21,796 bases of DNA from positions 1 through 21,796 of the forward strand of contig JAOUFA010000014.1 of NCBI GenBank assembly GCA_029858545.1, written 5' to 3'. The notes under the pieces were generated by a model. The model made no database searches. It was not told the DNA's origin and saw nothing but the letters and a program-made list of their open reading frames with translations. Every line of letters begins with the position of its first letter. Position 1 is the first letter of the stretch. Below are positions 1 to 7,402 of this stretch, piece by piece. Source of the stretch: Betaproteobacteria bacterium. GTDB lineage: Bacteria; Pseudomonadota; Gammaproteobacteria; Burkholderiales; SG8-39. The translations under genes were made by a program, and so were the position numbers.

Positions 1-1532
1 AGATGCGCGCGATCGCCGAGGAGGCCTGCGCGCTTGTCAAACAGTACAAAGGTTCCTATTCGGGCGAACATGGCGATGGCCTGGTGCGCTCGGAGTGGAT
101 CGCGCCCTTCTTTGGCCCACGCCTTACCGCGGCACTCGGCGAAATCAAGTCCTGGCTCGACCCCAAGGGGCTGATGAACCCCGGCAAGATCGTGCTCCCA
201 CCGAAGATGGACGACAAATCCCTGTTTCGCTTCCCGCCGGGCTATGCGACGGTGCCGCCGAAGACGGTACTCGATTGGTCCGAGTGGGGCGGCCTGGACA
301 AGGCCGCCGAGATGTGCAACAACAACGGACACTGCCGCAAGTTCGACGCCGGCAGCATGTGCCCATCCTATCGCGCGACCCTTGATGAGCGTCACCTGAC
401 GCGTGGCCGCGCAAATACTTTGCGGCTCGCGCTCTCGGGCCAACTGGGTAGCGACGCGCTTACCTCTGGGGACGTGAAGGACGTCATGGATCTGTGCGTC
501 TCGTGTAAAGGCTGCAAGCGCGAATGTCCTACCGGGGTCGACATGGCCAGGATGAAGATCGAGTTTCTCGCCGGCTACAAAGCGCTCCGCGGCCATACCT
601 TGCGCGATCGATTCGTCGGCTATCTGCCACGCTATGCGCTCTGGGCATCACGTTTCGCCCCGCTCATGAATCTTGCCAACGCTCGGCCGTTGCGCACACT
701 ACGTGAAGCGCTCACGGGTTTCTCGGCGAAACGTGCACTACCGCGCTGGCGCGGTGATGCTTTTCGCGATCACGAATCGACCAATGCGACCGGAACACGT
801 GAGGTTTTGCTGTTTGTCGACACTTTCAATCGCTGGTTCGAACCCGAAAATGCTCGCGCGGCATTGAAGGTACTCGGCGCCGCCGGCTACCAAGTAAGAA
901 TTGCGAGTGGTGGCGACGGCGAGCGCCCACTGTGCTGCGGACGCACCTTTCTCGCTGCGGGCATGCCCGATGAAGCAAGGCGCGAAGCCGCACGGCTCAT
1001 TGCGGCGCTCGCGCCCTGGGCCGAGCGCGGTGTGCCGATCATCGGCCTGGAACCGTCCTGCCTGTTCGGCCTGAAGGACGAACTGCCGGTGTTGCTTCCG
1101 GGTGCGGGCGCACAGGCGGTCGCGCGTGAGGCGATGCTGTTCGAGGAGTTTCTCTCCCGTCAGGCGGATGCGGGAACTCTTACGTTGAAACTGAACCCGC
1201 TGCCTCGCACCGCGCTGCTGCATGGCCACTGTCACCAGAAAGCCTTCGACGCGATGGGTTCCGTGCAGCGCACGCTGGGTCTGATTCCCCAGCTAAGGGT
1301 CGCGACCATCGAATCGAGCTGCTGCGGCATGGCGGGAAGTTTCGGCATGGAGGCCGAGCACTATGACATTTCCATGAAGATGGCCGAGACGGCATTGTTG
1401 CCTGCGATACGCGCGGCCGAAGCGGACAGCATCGTGGTGGCCGACGGCACGAGTTGCCGACATCAGATCGGCCAGGCATCGCGGCGACCGGCGCTGCACG
1501 TCGCCCGCGTGCTCGAACAGGCTTTAGGCTGA
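1..1532 (+). CDS. FAD-linked oxidase fused to iron-sulfur/CCG domains, YdiJ-like (5' truncated)
   Basis: This is the C-terminal part of a large two-electron 2-hydroxyacid dehydrogenase. The frame is open to the left edge, so the FAD-binding N-terminus and the start lie outside the window; about 510 residues remain of a family that is usually near 1000. Counting from the ATG at base 3, residues 21-62 are the end of the FAD-oxidase C-terminal domain (GEHGDG at 21-26, NPGK at 59-62). A two-cluster ferredoxin-like domain follows: Cys105, Cys111 and Cys120-Pro, then C-x2-C-x2-C-x3-CP at 165-176. The rest is a GlpC/GlcF-type cysteine-rich region with CCG at 311-313, HCHQKA at 409-414 and CCG at 440-442. 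This arrangement fits YdiJ, which has been linked to D-2-hydroxyglutarate or D-lactate oxidation; the substrate cannot be read here. The gene converges on the RND gene with only 43 bases between stop codons. Confidence 0.88.
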   Translation, partial: MRAIAEEACALVKQYKGSYSGEHGDGLVRSEWIAPFFGPRLTAALGEIKSWLDPKGLMNPGKIVLPPKMDDKSLFRFPPGYATVPPKTVLDWSEWGGLDKAAEMCNNNGHCRKFDAGSMCPSYRATLDERHLTRGRANTLRLALSGQLGSDALTSGDVKDVMDLCVSCKGCKRECPTGVDMARMKIEFLAGYKALRGHTLRDRFVGYLPRYALWASRFAPLMNLANARPLRTLREALTGFSAKRALPRWRGDAFRDHESTNATGTREVLLFVDTFNRWFEPENARAALKVLGAAGYQVRIASGGDGERPLCCGRTFLAAGMPDEARREAARLIAALAPWAERGVPIIGLEPSCLFGLKDELPVLLPGAGAQAVAREAMLFEEFLSRQADAGTLTLKLNPLPRTALLHGHCHQKAFDAMGSVQRTLGLIPQLRVATIESSCCGMAGSFGMEAEHYDISMKMAETALLPAIRAAEADSIVVADGTSCRHQIGQASRRPALHVARVLEQALG

Positions 1533-1575
1533 CCAGTCAGGCGTTGGCGCGTTATTGGTCCCGGGGAACTCCGCT

Positions 1576-4500
1576 CTAGCGCGACACCTGCGGCAAGGAA
1601 CTTACGCTGAGCTGACGCGCATGCAGCCATTGCTGCAGTCGCTCGAAGTAGAGATAGATGATCGGGGTGATGTACAGCGTTAGCACCTGCGAAAGCAGCA
1701 ACCCGCCCACCACTGAAAGACCAAGCGGCATGCGTGCCGCGCCTCCCGCGCCGTGGCCAAGCGCAATCGGCAGGCTGCCCATGAGCGCGGCAGCGGTGGT
1801 CATCATAATCGGCCGGAAACGCACTATTCCCGCCTCATAGATCGCCTCGGCGGGCGCCTTGCCATCCTTCTTCTGCGCCTCGATCGCGAAATCAATCATC
1901 ATGATGGCGTTCTTTTTCACGATGCCGACCAGCATGATGATGCCGACGAACGCGTACATGTTGAGCTCGATGCCGAACGCCATAAGGGTGACCAGTGCAC
2001 CGAGGCCGGCAGTGGGCAGGCCGGATAGGATGGTGAGCGGATGGATAAAGCTCTCGTAGAGTATACCCAGCACCAAGTAGATGACGAAAATCGCGAGCAA
2101 CAGCAGTATGCCAATACCCTGCATGGAACTCTCAAACGCCTGCGCGGTGCCCTGAAAGGAAATGTTGAGCGTCGCAGGCACCTGCAGCGCGCCGACCGCC
2201 CGGTTCACCTGCCCGATCGCCTCGGATAGCGCAAGTTCTGGGCGCAGATCGAAGGAGAACGTTACCGAAGGTAACTGACCTAAGTGCGTCACCGACATCG
2301 GTCCGACGTTGTACGACAGCTTGGCCACGGCGCTGAGTGGGACGAGCGCCCCATTCGACGAGCGTACGTACAGCAAAGAAAGTGCCGAAGGGTCCGCCCG
2401 ATGTTTCGGATCGAGTTCCAGAATCACCCAATACTGGTTCGTTGCAGTGTAGATCGTCGAGACCTGGGCAGCGCCGAACGCGAAGTGAAGCGTGTTTTCG
2501 ATTGTCTGCGGCGAAAGACCCAACGCCGAGGCCCGCTCTCGATCGATCTCGACATTGACCTGCGGGCGAGCGATTTGCAGGTCGCTCGAAACATCGATCA
2601 GGCCCGGCAACCCGCGCAGCGCCTGTTCAATGCGCGGCGCCCACTCATAGAGCTCGTCGGTGCTCGCTCCCTGCACCACGTACTGATAGGCGCTCTTGGT
2701 CAGCTGTCCGCCAATGCGAATGGTAGGCACGTTCTGGATGAAGGTGCGCGCGCCGACCACTCTGGCGAGCTTCGGCCGTAGTTCCCGCAGAACCTGGTCG
2801 GCCGGCTTTCTCTGTCCGTAGGGTTTGAGCGCGATCGTGATACGTCCGATATTCAGCGACGGATTTACGCTGCTCGAGCCGACGAACGACATCAACGCTT
2901 CGACGTTCGGGTCCTGGCGAATGATATCCGCCACCTGTTGCCGAAGCCCTACCATGCTCTCGAACGACGCGTCCTGTGGACCTTCGATAAAGCAAAACAA
3001 CTGGCCCGAATCCTCGCTCGGCAGGAACCCCTTGGGGGCGCGCGCGAACATCACCCCGGTCGCAACGATGATGCCAAGAAATACCGTCATGGCGAGCCGT
3101 TGGTGCGCGAGCACCCAACTCAGGCTGCTGGCGTACAGGTGACGGACCGCGTCGAAACCGCGCTCGAACACCATGAACATCTTCCCATGACGGGCATACG
3201 GGTCATGCGGCTTTAGAATTCGGCTGCACATCATCGGCGTGAGTGTCAACGAGACGAACCCGGAAATGAGAACTGCGGCGATGATTACAACGGCAAATTC
3301 GTGAAGCAGGCGGCCGAGAATGCCGCCCATGAACAGAACCGGAATGAATACGGCGGCGAGCGACAGCGTCATCGATAGGATCGTGAATACGATTTCCTTC
3401 GACCCGTCGAGTGTCGCCTGCATCACGCTCTTGCCCATCTCGATGTGTCGGCTGATATTCTCAAGCATCACGATTGCGTCATCGACGACGAAACCTACGC
3501 ACAGGGTAAGCGCCATCAACGAAATGTTGTCCAGGCTATAGCCCAATACGTACATGACCGAGAATGTGCCAACGATCGACATCGGCAGGGCCACGCTAGG
3601 GATAATCGTTGCCGGAATGTTGCGTAAGAAGATGAAGATCACCATCACTACCAGCGCTAGCGCGATCAGGAGCGAAGTCTGAACCTCGGCCACCGAGGCG
3701 CGGATCATGACGGTGCGATCGTAGAGGATGTCGATATTGATAGCAGGCGGTACCTCGGCGCGGAACGTGGGCAACAGCCTCTTCACGGCGTCCACCACTT
3801 CGATAGTGTTGGTACCCGGCTGGCGCTGGATGGCAAGCACGATCCCACGCTGATCCTTGAACCACGCGGCGACCTTGTCCGATTGCACGCTGTCGATGAC
3901 TCGGCCAATCTCGCTGAGCCGGATGGGCGAGCCGCCGCGGTAGGCGACAATGATCGGCCGGAAAGCAGCCGCGTCGTAAAGCTGCCCGGTTGCTTGTACC
4001 GCGAACATTCGATTTTTGCCGTACAGCGTGCCGGTCGGCAGGTTGACGTTCGCGCTTGCGATGGCCTGTTGCACCTCGTTGATTCCCACACCGCGCGCGG
4101 CAAGTGCATTGGGATCGACCTGTACCCGTACCGCGTACTTCTGCTGCCCGAAGACCTGCACCTGGGCGACCCCGTTGATGGTCGAGATGCGCTGCGCGAG
4201 ATAAGTCTCCGCATACTCGTTCACCGTCGAGATGGGCAGCGTCTCCGAGGTCAGCGCGAGGAAGAACACCGGGAAATCTGCCGGATTGACTTTGCGGATC
4301 GAGGGCGGTGTCGACATCGAGGCCGGCAACAGCCTCGCTGTCGCGCCGATCGCGGAATTGACGTCCTGAGCGGCGGCGTCAATGTCACGATCGAGACTGA
4401 ACTGAATCGTGATCTGCGTCGATCCCTGGCCGCTCACCGAGGTCATCTGATCGATGCCGGCTATCGTCGAGAACTGATTCTCCAGCGGTGTGGCGACCGC

Positions 4501-4683
4501 CGAAGCCATGGTCTCGGGAGACGCGCCGGGTAGTTCGGCCGATACCCGAATGGTGGGAAAGTCCACGTTGGGCAGCTGGCTCACCGGCAGAAGACGGTAC
4601 CCGATGACACCGAATACGAGGATGCCGGTCATGACGAGAATCGTCATGACCGGGCGTCGCACGAACAATTCGGAAAGATTCAC
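1576..4683 (-). CDS. RND-family (HAE1) multidrug efflux inner-membrane pump
   Basis: Proton-driven trimeric inner-membrane pump that exports small hydrophobic compounds through an adaptor and an outer-membrane channel. I place the start at the GTG at 4683, because MNLSELF followed by the RRPV motif is the typical N-terminus of MdtB/MdtC-like pumps; the frame stays open upstream but would run into the adaptor gene. The product is 1035 residues, the usual full length. TM1 is at about 11-30. The proton-relay Asp pair in TM4 is present (Asp401-Asp402, in VVDDAIVMLEN), as is the TM10 lysine region (GIVKKNA at 920-926). Periplasmic loops occupy roughly 31-335 and 550-855, with PSEDSGQ at 555-561. 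It starts 16 bases after the adaptor stop, so the two are surely cotranscribed. No outer-membrane channel gene is adjacent, so the pump may borrow a TolC-type protein. Substrates cannot be inferred. Confidence 0.93.
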   Translation of the reverse strand: MNLSELFVRRPVMTILVMTGILVFGVIGYRLLPVSQLPNVDFPTIRVSAELPGASPETMASAVATPLENQFSTIAGIDQMTSVSGQGSTQITIQFSLDRDIDAAAQDVNSAIGATARLLPASMSTPPSIRKVNPADFPVFFLALTSETLPISTVNEYAETYLAQRISTINGVAQVQVFGQQKYAVRVQVDPNALAARGVGINEVQQAIASANVNLPTGTLYGKNRMFAVQATGQLYDAAAFRPIIVAYRGGSPIRLSEIGRVIDSVQSDKVAAWFKDQRGIVLAIQRQPGTNTIEVVDAVKRLLPTFRAEVPPAINIDILYDRTVMIRASVAEVQTSLLIALALVVMVIFIFLRNIPATIIPSVALPMSIVGTFSVMYVLGYSLDNISLMALTLCVGFVVDDAIVMLENISRHIEMGKSVMQATLDGSKEIVFTILSMTLSLAAVFIPVLFMGGILGRLLHEFAVVIIAAVLISGFVSLTLTPMMCSRILKPHDPYARHGKMFMVFERGFDAVRHLYASSLSWVLAHQRLAMTVFLGIIVATGVMFARAPKGFLPSEDSGQLFCFIEGPQDASFESMVGLRQQVADIIRQDPNVEALMSFVGSSSVNPSLNIGRITIALKPYGQRKPADQVLRELRPKLARVVGARTFIQNVPTIRIGGQLTKSAYQYVVQGASTDELYEWAPRIEQALRGLPGLIDVSSDLQIARPQVNVEIDRERASALGLSPQTIENTLHFAFGAAQVSTIYTATNQYWVILELDPKHRADPSALSLLYVRSSNGALVPLSAVAKLSYNVGPMSVTHLGQLPSVTFSFDLRPELALSEAIGQVNRAVGALQVPATLNISFQGTAQAFESSMQGIGILLLLAIFVIYLVLGILYESFIHPLTILSGLPTAGLGALVTLMAFGIELNMYAFVGIIMLVGIVKKNAIMMIDFAIEAQKKDGKAPAEAIYEAGIVRFRPIMMTTAAALMGSLPIALGHGAGGAARMPLGLSVVGGLLLSQVLTLYITPIIYLYFERLQQWLHARQLSVSSLPQVSR

Positions 4684-4699
4684 GGCACCGATGAATGCA

Positions 4700-5824
4700 C
4701 TACGACGGTCGCGCCGGAGGTTTGGTAATGACTCGCACTCCCGGGTTGAGACGCAGCTGCCCGTGCGTGACCACCTTTTCGTCGACTTGCAGGCCGGCAC
4801 CGATAACCGCGATGTCGCCTTCGCTGCGCGAGACCACGACCTTGCGTACCTCAGCGGTCATGTCCGGCCTGACGACATAGACGTACTGACCCTGCGGGCC
4901 GGTCTGCAGCGCTCGCGCCGGGACGATGATTGCGTCGTTCTGATCATAGAGCTTCACGCTCACGCTGACAAACTGTCCAGGCCAAAGCGCGAGGTCTTTG
5001 TTATCGAATTTCGCGCGCATCTTAATCGTGCCAGTGGTCTGATCCACCGCGTTGTCGATGAACACCAAACTTCCCCGTGCGAGGAAATGTTCTGCATCGG
5101 ATCCCGCGGTGACCTGAAGCGCACCGCGCGCCTGCTGGGCGCGTATCACGGGGAGGCTTTGCTCCGGCACGGCAAACGTCGCGTACACCGGCTGGACTTG
5201 GTTAATGACCACCAGAGCCGCTGTGTCGTTCGCTTTGACGAGATTGCCTACTTGCAGCAGCACGCGTCCGACGAAGCCCGCAAGCGGCGAGCGAATTGTG
5301 CAGTGCTCCAGATTGAGCCGGGCATTCTCAAGGGCCGCCTGACTCGCCTTCGCGGTGGCCGCCGCGGTCTCCGCATTGGTCCGCATTTGCGCATAGGCTT
5401 CCTTGGAGACGAAATTCTTGGCGAGCAACTCCTGGTAACGACGCTCTTGGGAGCGCGCCTGATCACGGTTCGCGGCATCGCGCATCGCATTCGCCTCTGC
5501 CTGATCTAGGGCCGCCTGAAACGAACGGGGATCGATACGAAAGAGGATGTCTCCCTTCCTCACCTCGCTGCCTTCCCGGAAGTTCACCTCGACGATTTGG
5601 CCATCGATGCGCGCCTTCAGGGCGACTGTCGAATAGGGCTCGATGTTGCCGATGGCTTGAATCCGCATCGCAAGCGACTTGCGCTCGACTGCGGCGACCA
5701 TTACCTGCACCGCAGAAGGACCTGCCGGGCGTTTAGCCGAATTGGCGTCGTTTCCGCAACCCTGCAGCATCGCCACTCCCGCAGCGAGGAGCGCGAAAAT
5801 TGTCAAGCGGACGAAGACCTTCAC
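4700..5824 (-). CDS. RND efflux periplasmic adaptor (membrane fusion protein), lipoprotein
   Basis: Bridges the RND pump to an outer-membrane channel; AcrA/MdtA family. I choose the GTG at 5824 because it gives a compact lipoprotein signal peptide: basic start, hydrophobic stretch 6-20, lipobox LQGC with Cys23 as the lipidated residue. A TTG at 5872 would add 16 polar residues before the signal and is unlikely. The product has 374 residues, usual for the family. Visible in order are the two halves of the barrel-sandwich (lipoyl-like) domain (about 66-100 and 175-210), split by an Ala/Gln/Glu-rich alpha-hairpin coiled coil (101-174), then a beta-barrel (about 211-290) and a membrane-proximal domain. 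It lies 63 bases after lysA on the same strand and 16 bases before the pump. No strong ribosome-binding site is visible. A promoter in the 63-base gap is possible, but I see no clear consensus. Confidence 0.92.
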   Translation of the reverse strand: MKVFVRLTIFALLAAGVAMLQGCGNDANSAKRPAGPSAVQVMVAAVERKSLAMRIQAIGNIEPYSTVALKARIDGQIVEVNFREGSEVRKGDILFRIDPRSFQAALDQAEANAMRDAANRDQARSQERRYQELLAKNFVSKEAYAQMRTNAETAAATAKASQAALENARLNLEHCTIRSPLAGFVGRVLLQVGNLVKANDTAALVVINQVQPVYATFAVPEQSLPVIRAQQARGALQVTAGSDAEHFLARGSLVFIDNAVDQTTGTIKMRAKFDNKDLALWPGQFVSVSVKLYDQNDAIIVPARALQTGPQGQYVYVVRPDMTAEVRKVVVSRSEGDIAVIGAGLQVDEKVVTHGQLRLNPGVRVITKPPARPS

Positions 5825-5887
5825 GATGTGGAAATGTTTGGCGCCACGATAATCTTCATTGTCTGCTGGCAATTTAGGGCGGGAACC

Positions 5888-7144
5888 CTAGTCTTCCTTC
5901 CATCGCGGAATCGACTCCAGGGCGAACAGATCGCGCACTGTTTCTCGGCGCCGTATAAGTTTCACCGTGCGTCCAGACACCATGACCTCGGCTGCTCGCG
6001 GACGCGAGTTGTAGTTGGAACTCATCGACATACCGTACGCTCCGGCGGACAATATGGCAAGCAGATCACCAGTCTTCGCGGCAAGCCGGCGCTCATGTGC
6101 CAGGAAATCGCCGCTTTCGCATACCGGTCCGACCACGTCATAGCAGTCCTCGACGGCATCGGGCGCCTCACACACAGTGCGCACCTCGTGCCAGGCATCG
6201 TAGAGGGAGGGGCGCAGCAGGTCGTTCATCGCAGCATCGACGACCAGAAAGTTCCGCGCTTCGCCCCGCTTGACATACTCCACCCGCGCAAGCAACGCGC
6301 CGGAATTGCCGACAAGGGCACGGCCGGGATCAACAATCAGAACTTCGCTTCGGTCGGCAAGCATACCGAGCGTACCATCGAGAAACTCCGCGACCGTTGC
6401 CGGGTCTTCATTGCTGTAACGGATGCCGAATCCTCCGCCCAGGTCGATGTGCCGAAGTCGAATGCCCGCGTTCGCGAGTCGCTCGGTCAACGCGATGAGA
6501 CGACCTGCTGCGTCGACAAAAGGTGCGATAGACGTAATTTGCGAGCCGATGTGGCAGCCAATTCCCACGAGTCGGATCCACTTCCGGCGCGCCGCATCCC
6601 GGTAGAGGCGCTCGGCATCTTCGTAGGCAACGCCGAACTTGTTTTGCTTCAGCCCGGTCGAAATGTAGGGATGGGTCCCGGGATCGACATCCGGATTGAC
6701 GCGGAAGGCAACGGGAGCGCGTCGGCGCAGGCGCTGCGCTACACGGTCGACGCGCTCCAGTTCGGCCTCTGACTCGAGGTTCAGGGAAAGTATTCCAGCG
6801 CGTAGCGCGGACTCTATTTCTGCCTCGGTTTTGCCGACCCCCGAAAACACGACTTTGCGCGGATCTCCCCCGGCGGCAAGTACGCGACGCAGTTCGCCAC
6901 CCGACACGATGTCAAATCCGGCGCCGCGCTGGGCCATCAGGGCGAGTACCGCCAGATTGGGATTGGCCTTTACCGAATAGCAGATCAGGGACTTCCGGCC
7001 CTTTAGCGCGAGCTCGAATTCATCGTAGGCGTGCTCGATCGCAGCACGCGAGTATACATAGCAGGGGGTGCCAAAGCGGCGCGCAATCTTCTCAAGCGGT
7101 ACTTGCTCGATGTGCAGCGAGCCTTCGCGATAGTGAAAAACCAT
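5888..7144 (-). CDS. lysA: Diaminopimelate decarboxylase
   Basis: PLP-dependent enzyme that decarboxylates meso-diaminopimelate to L-lysine, the last step of the lysine pathway, in the cytoplasm. The product has 418 residues, normal for LysA. The fold-III (alanine racemase-like) barrel carries the Schiff-base lysine in YSVKANPN (Lys59), the HIGSQ motif (198-202), the glycine-rich phosphate loop GGGFG (236-240) and the C-terminal catalytic Cys342 in GPVCESGD, supplied across the dimer. AYGMSMSSNYN (369-379) is another typical LysA signature. The motif usually read as EPGR is DPGR here (272-275, codon GAT). The ATG at 7144 gives the standard N-terminus. It follows lptM by 31 bases, the common lptM-lysA pairing of proteobacteria, and lies downstream of ponA on the same strand. 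Confidence 0.97.
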   Translation of the reverse strand: MVFHYREGSLHIEQVPLEKIARRFGTPCYVYSRAAIEHAYDEFELALKGRKSLICYSVKANPNLAVLALMAQRGAGFDIVSGGELRRVLAAGGDPRKVVFSGVGKTEAEIESALRAGILSLNLESEAELERVDRVAQRLRRRAPVAFRVNPDVDPGTHPYISTGLKQNKFGVAYEDAERLYRDAARRKWIRLVGIGCHIGSQITSIAPFVDAAGRLIALTERLANAGIRLRHIDLGGGFGIRYSNEDPATVAEFLDGTLGMLADRSEVLIVDPGRALVGNSGALLARVEYVKRGEARNFLVVDAAMNDLLRPSLYDAWHEVRTVCEAPDAVEDCYDVVGPVCESGDFLAHERRLAAKTGDLLAILSAGAYGMSMSSNYNSRPRAAEVMVSGRTVKLIRRRETVRDLFALESIPRWKED

Positions 7145-7175
7145 GCGCTCTCAAATTTTCCGGCGGTGCGGCGTG

Positions 7176-7379
7176 CTATTGACCGACTGGATCGCTCTTG
7201 TCGACGTCGATGCTGACATCGTGCTTGTTCGCCTCTTCAGGGTAGGGCTTCGGCTGATAGGAGTCTTTCTTCTGCGGCTTCACGCCGGCCGGCGGCTGGT
7301 CACGCAGGTAAAGCGGGCCCTTCTGCCCGCAGGCGGCCACCATCATCACAATCGTCAGGACGACAAGGACGCCGCGCAT
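7176..7379 (-). CDS. lptM: Small outer-membrane lipoprotein LptM (YifL/LppL-like)
   Basis: A 67-residue lipoprotein. It has a short hydrophobic signal (residues 3-14), a lipobox VAAC with lipidated Cys17, and the family-defining motif right after it (CGQKGPLYL, 17-25). The remainder is polar and proline/lysine-rich, and probably disordered. In E. coli the protein binds the LptD-LptE translocon and helps LptD mature; that role is carried over by homology only. Position supports the call, since lptM normally sits directly upstream of lysA, here with a 31-base gap. It starts 23 bases after the ponA stop. The usual cyaY neighbour is absent from this spot. Confidence 0.93.
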   Translation of the reverse strand: MRGVLVVLTIVMMVAACGQKGPLYLRDQPPAGVKPQKKDSYQPKPYPEEANKHDVSIDVDKSDPVGQ

Positions 7380-7402
7380 GGCTCTTGGAGATCTTCCAAC
7401 AA

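Noticed and set aside
1529..1540. CTGAC-CA-GTCAG as a terminator for the YdiJ-like gene
   Set aside because: Only a 5-bp stem with a 2-base loop, overlapping the stop codon and without a T-run.
4684..4800. Upstream extension of the RND pump start to 4800
   Set aside because: It would overlap the adaptor gene by about 100 bases and add 39 charged residues before the typical MNLSELF N-terminus.
4490..5509. Open frame of about 339 codons on the + strand across the adaptor/pump junction
   Set aside because: Antisense to two well-supported efflux genes; no motif and no plausible start context.
5597..6772. Open frame of about 391 codons on the + strand across lysA and the adaptor gene
   Set aside because: Spans two real genes on the other strand, shows no family motif and has skewed composition; a GC-rich antisense artefact.
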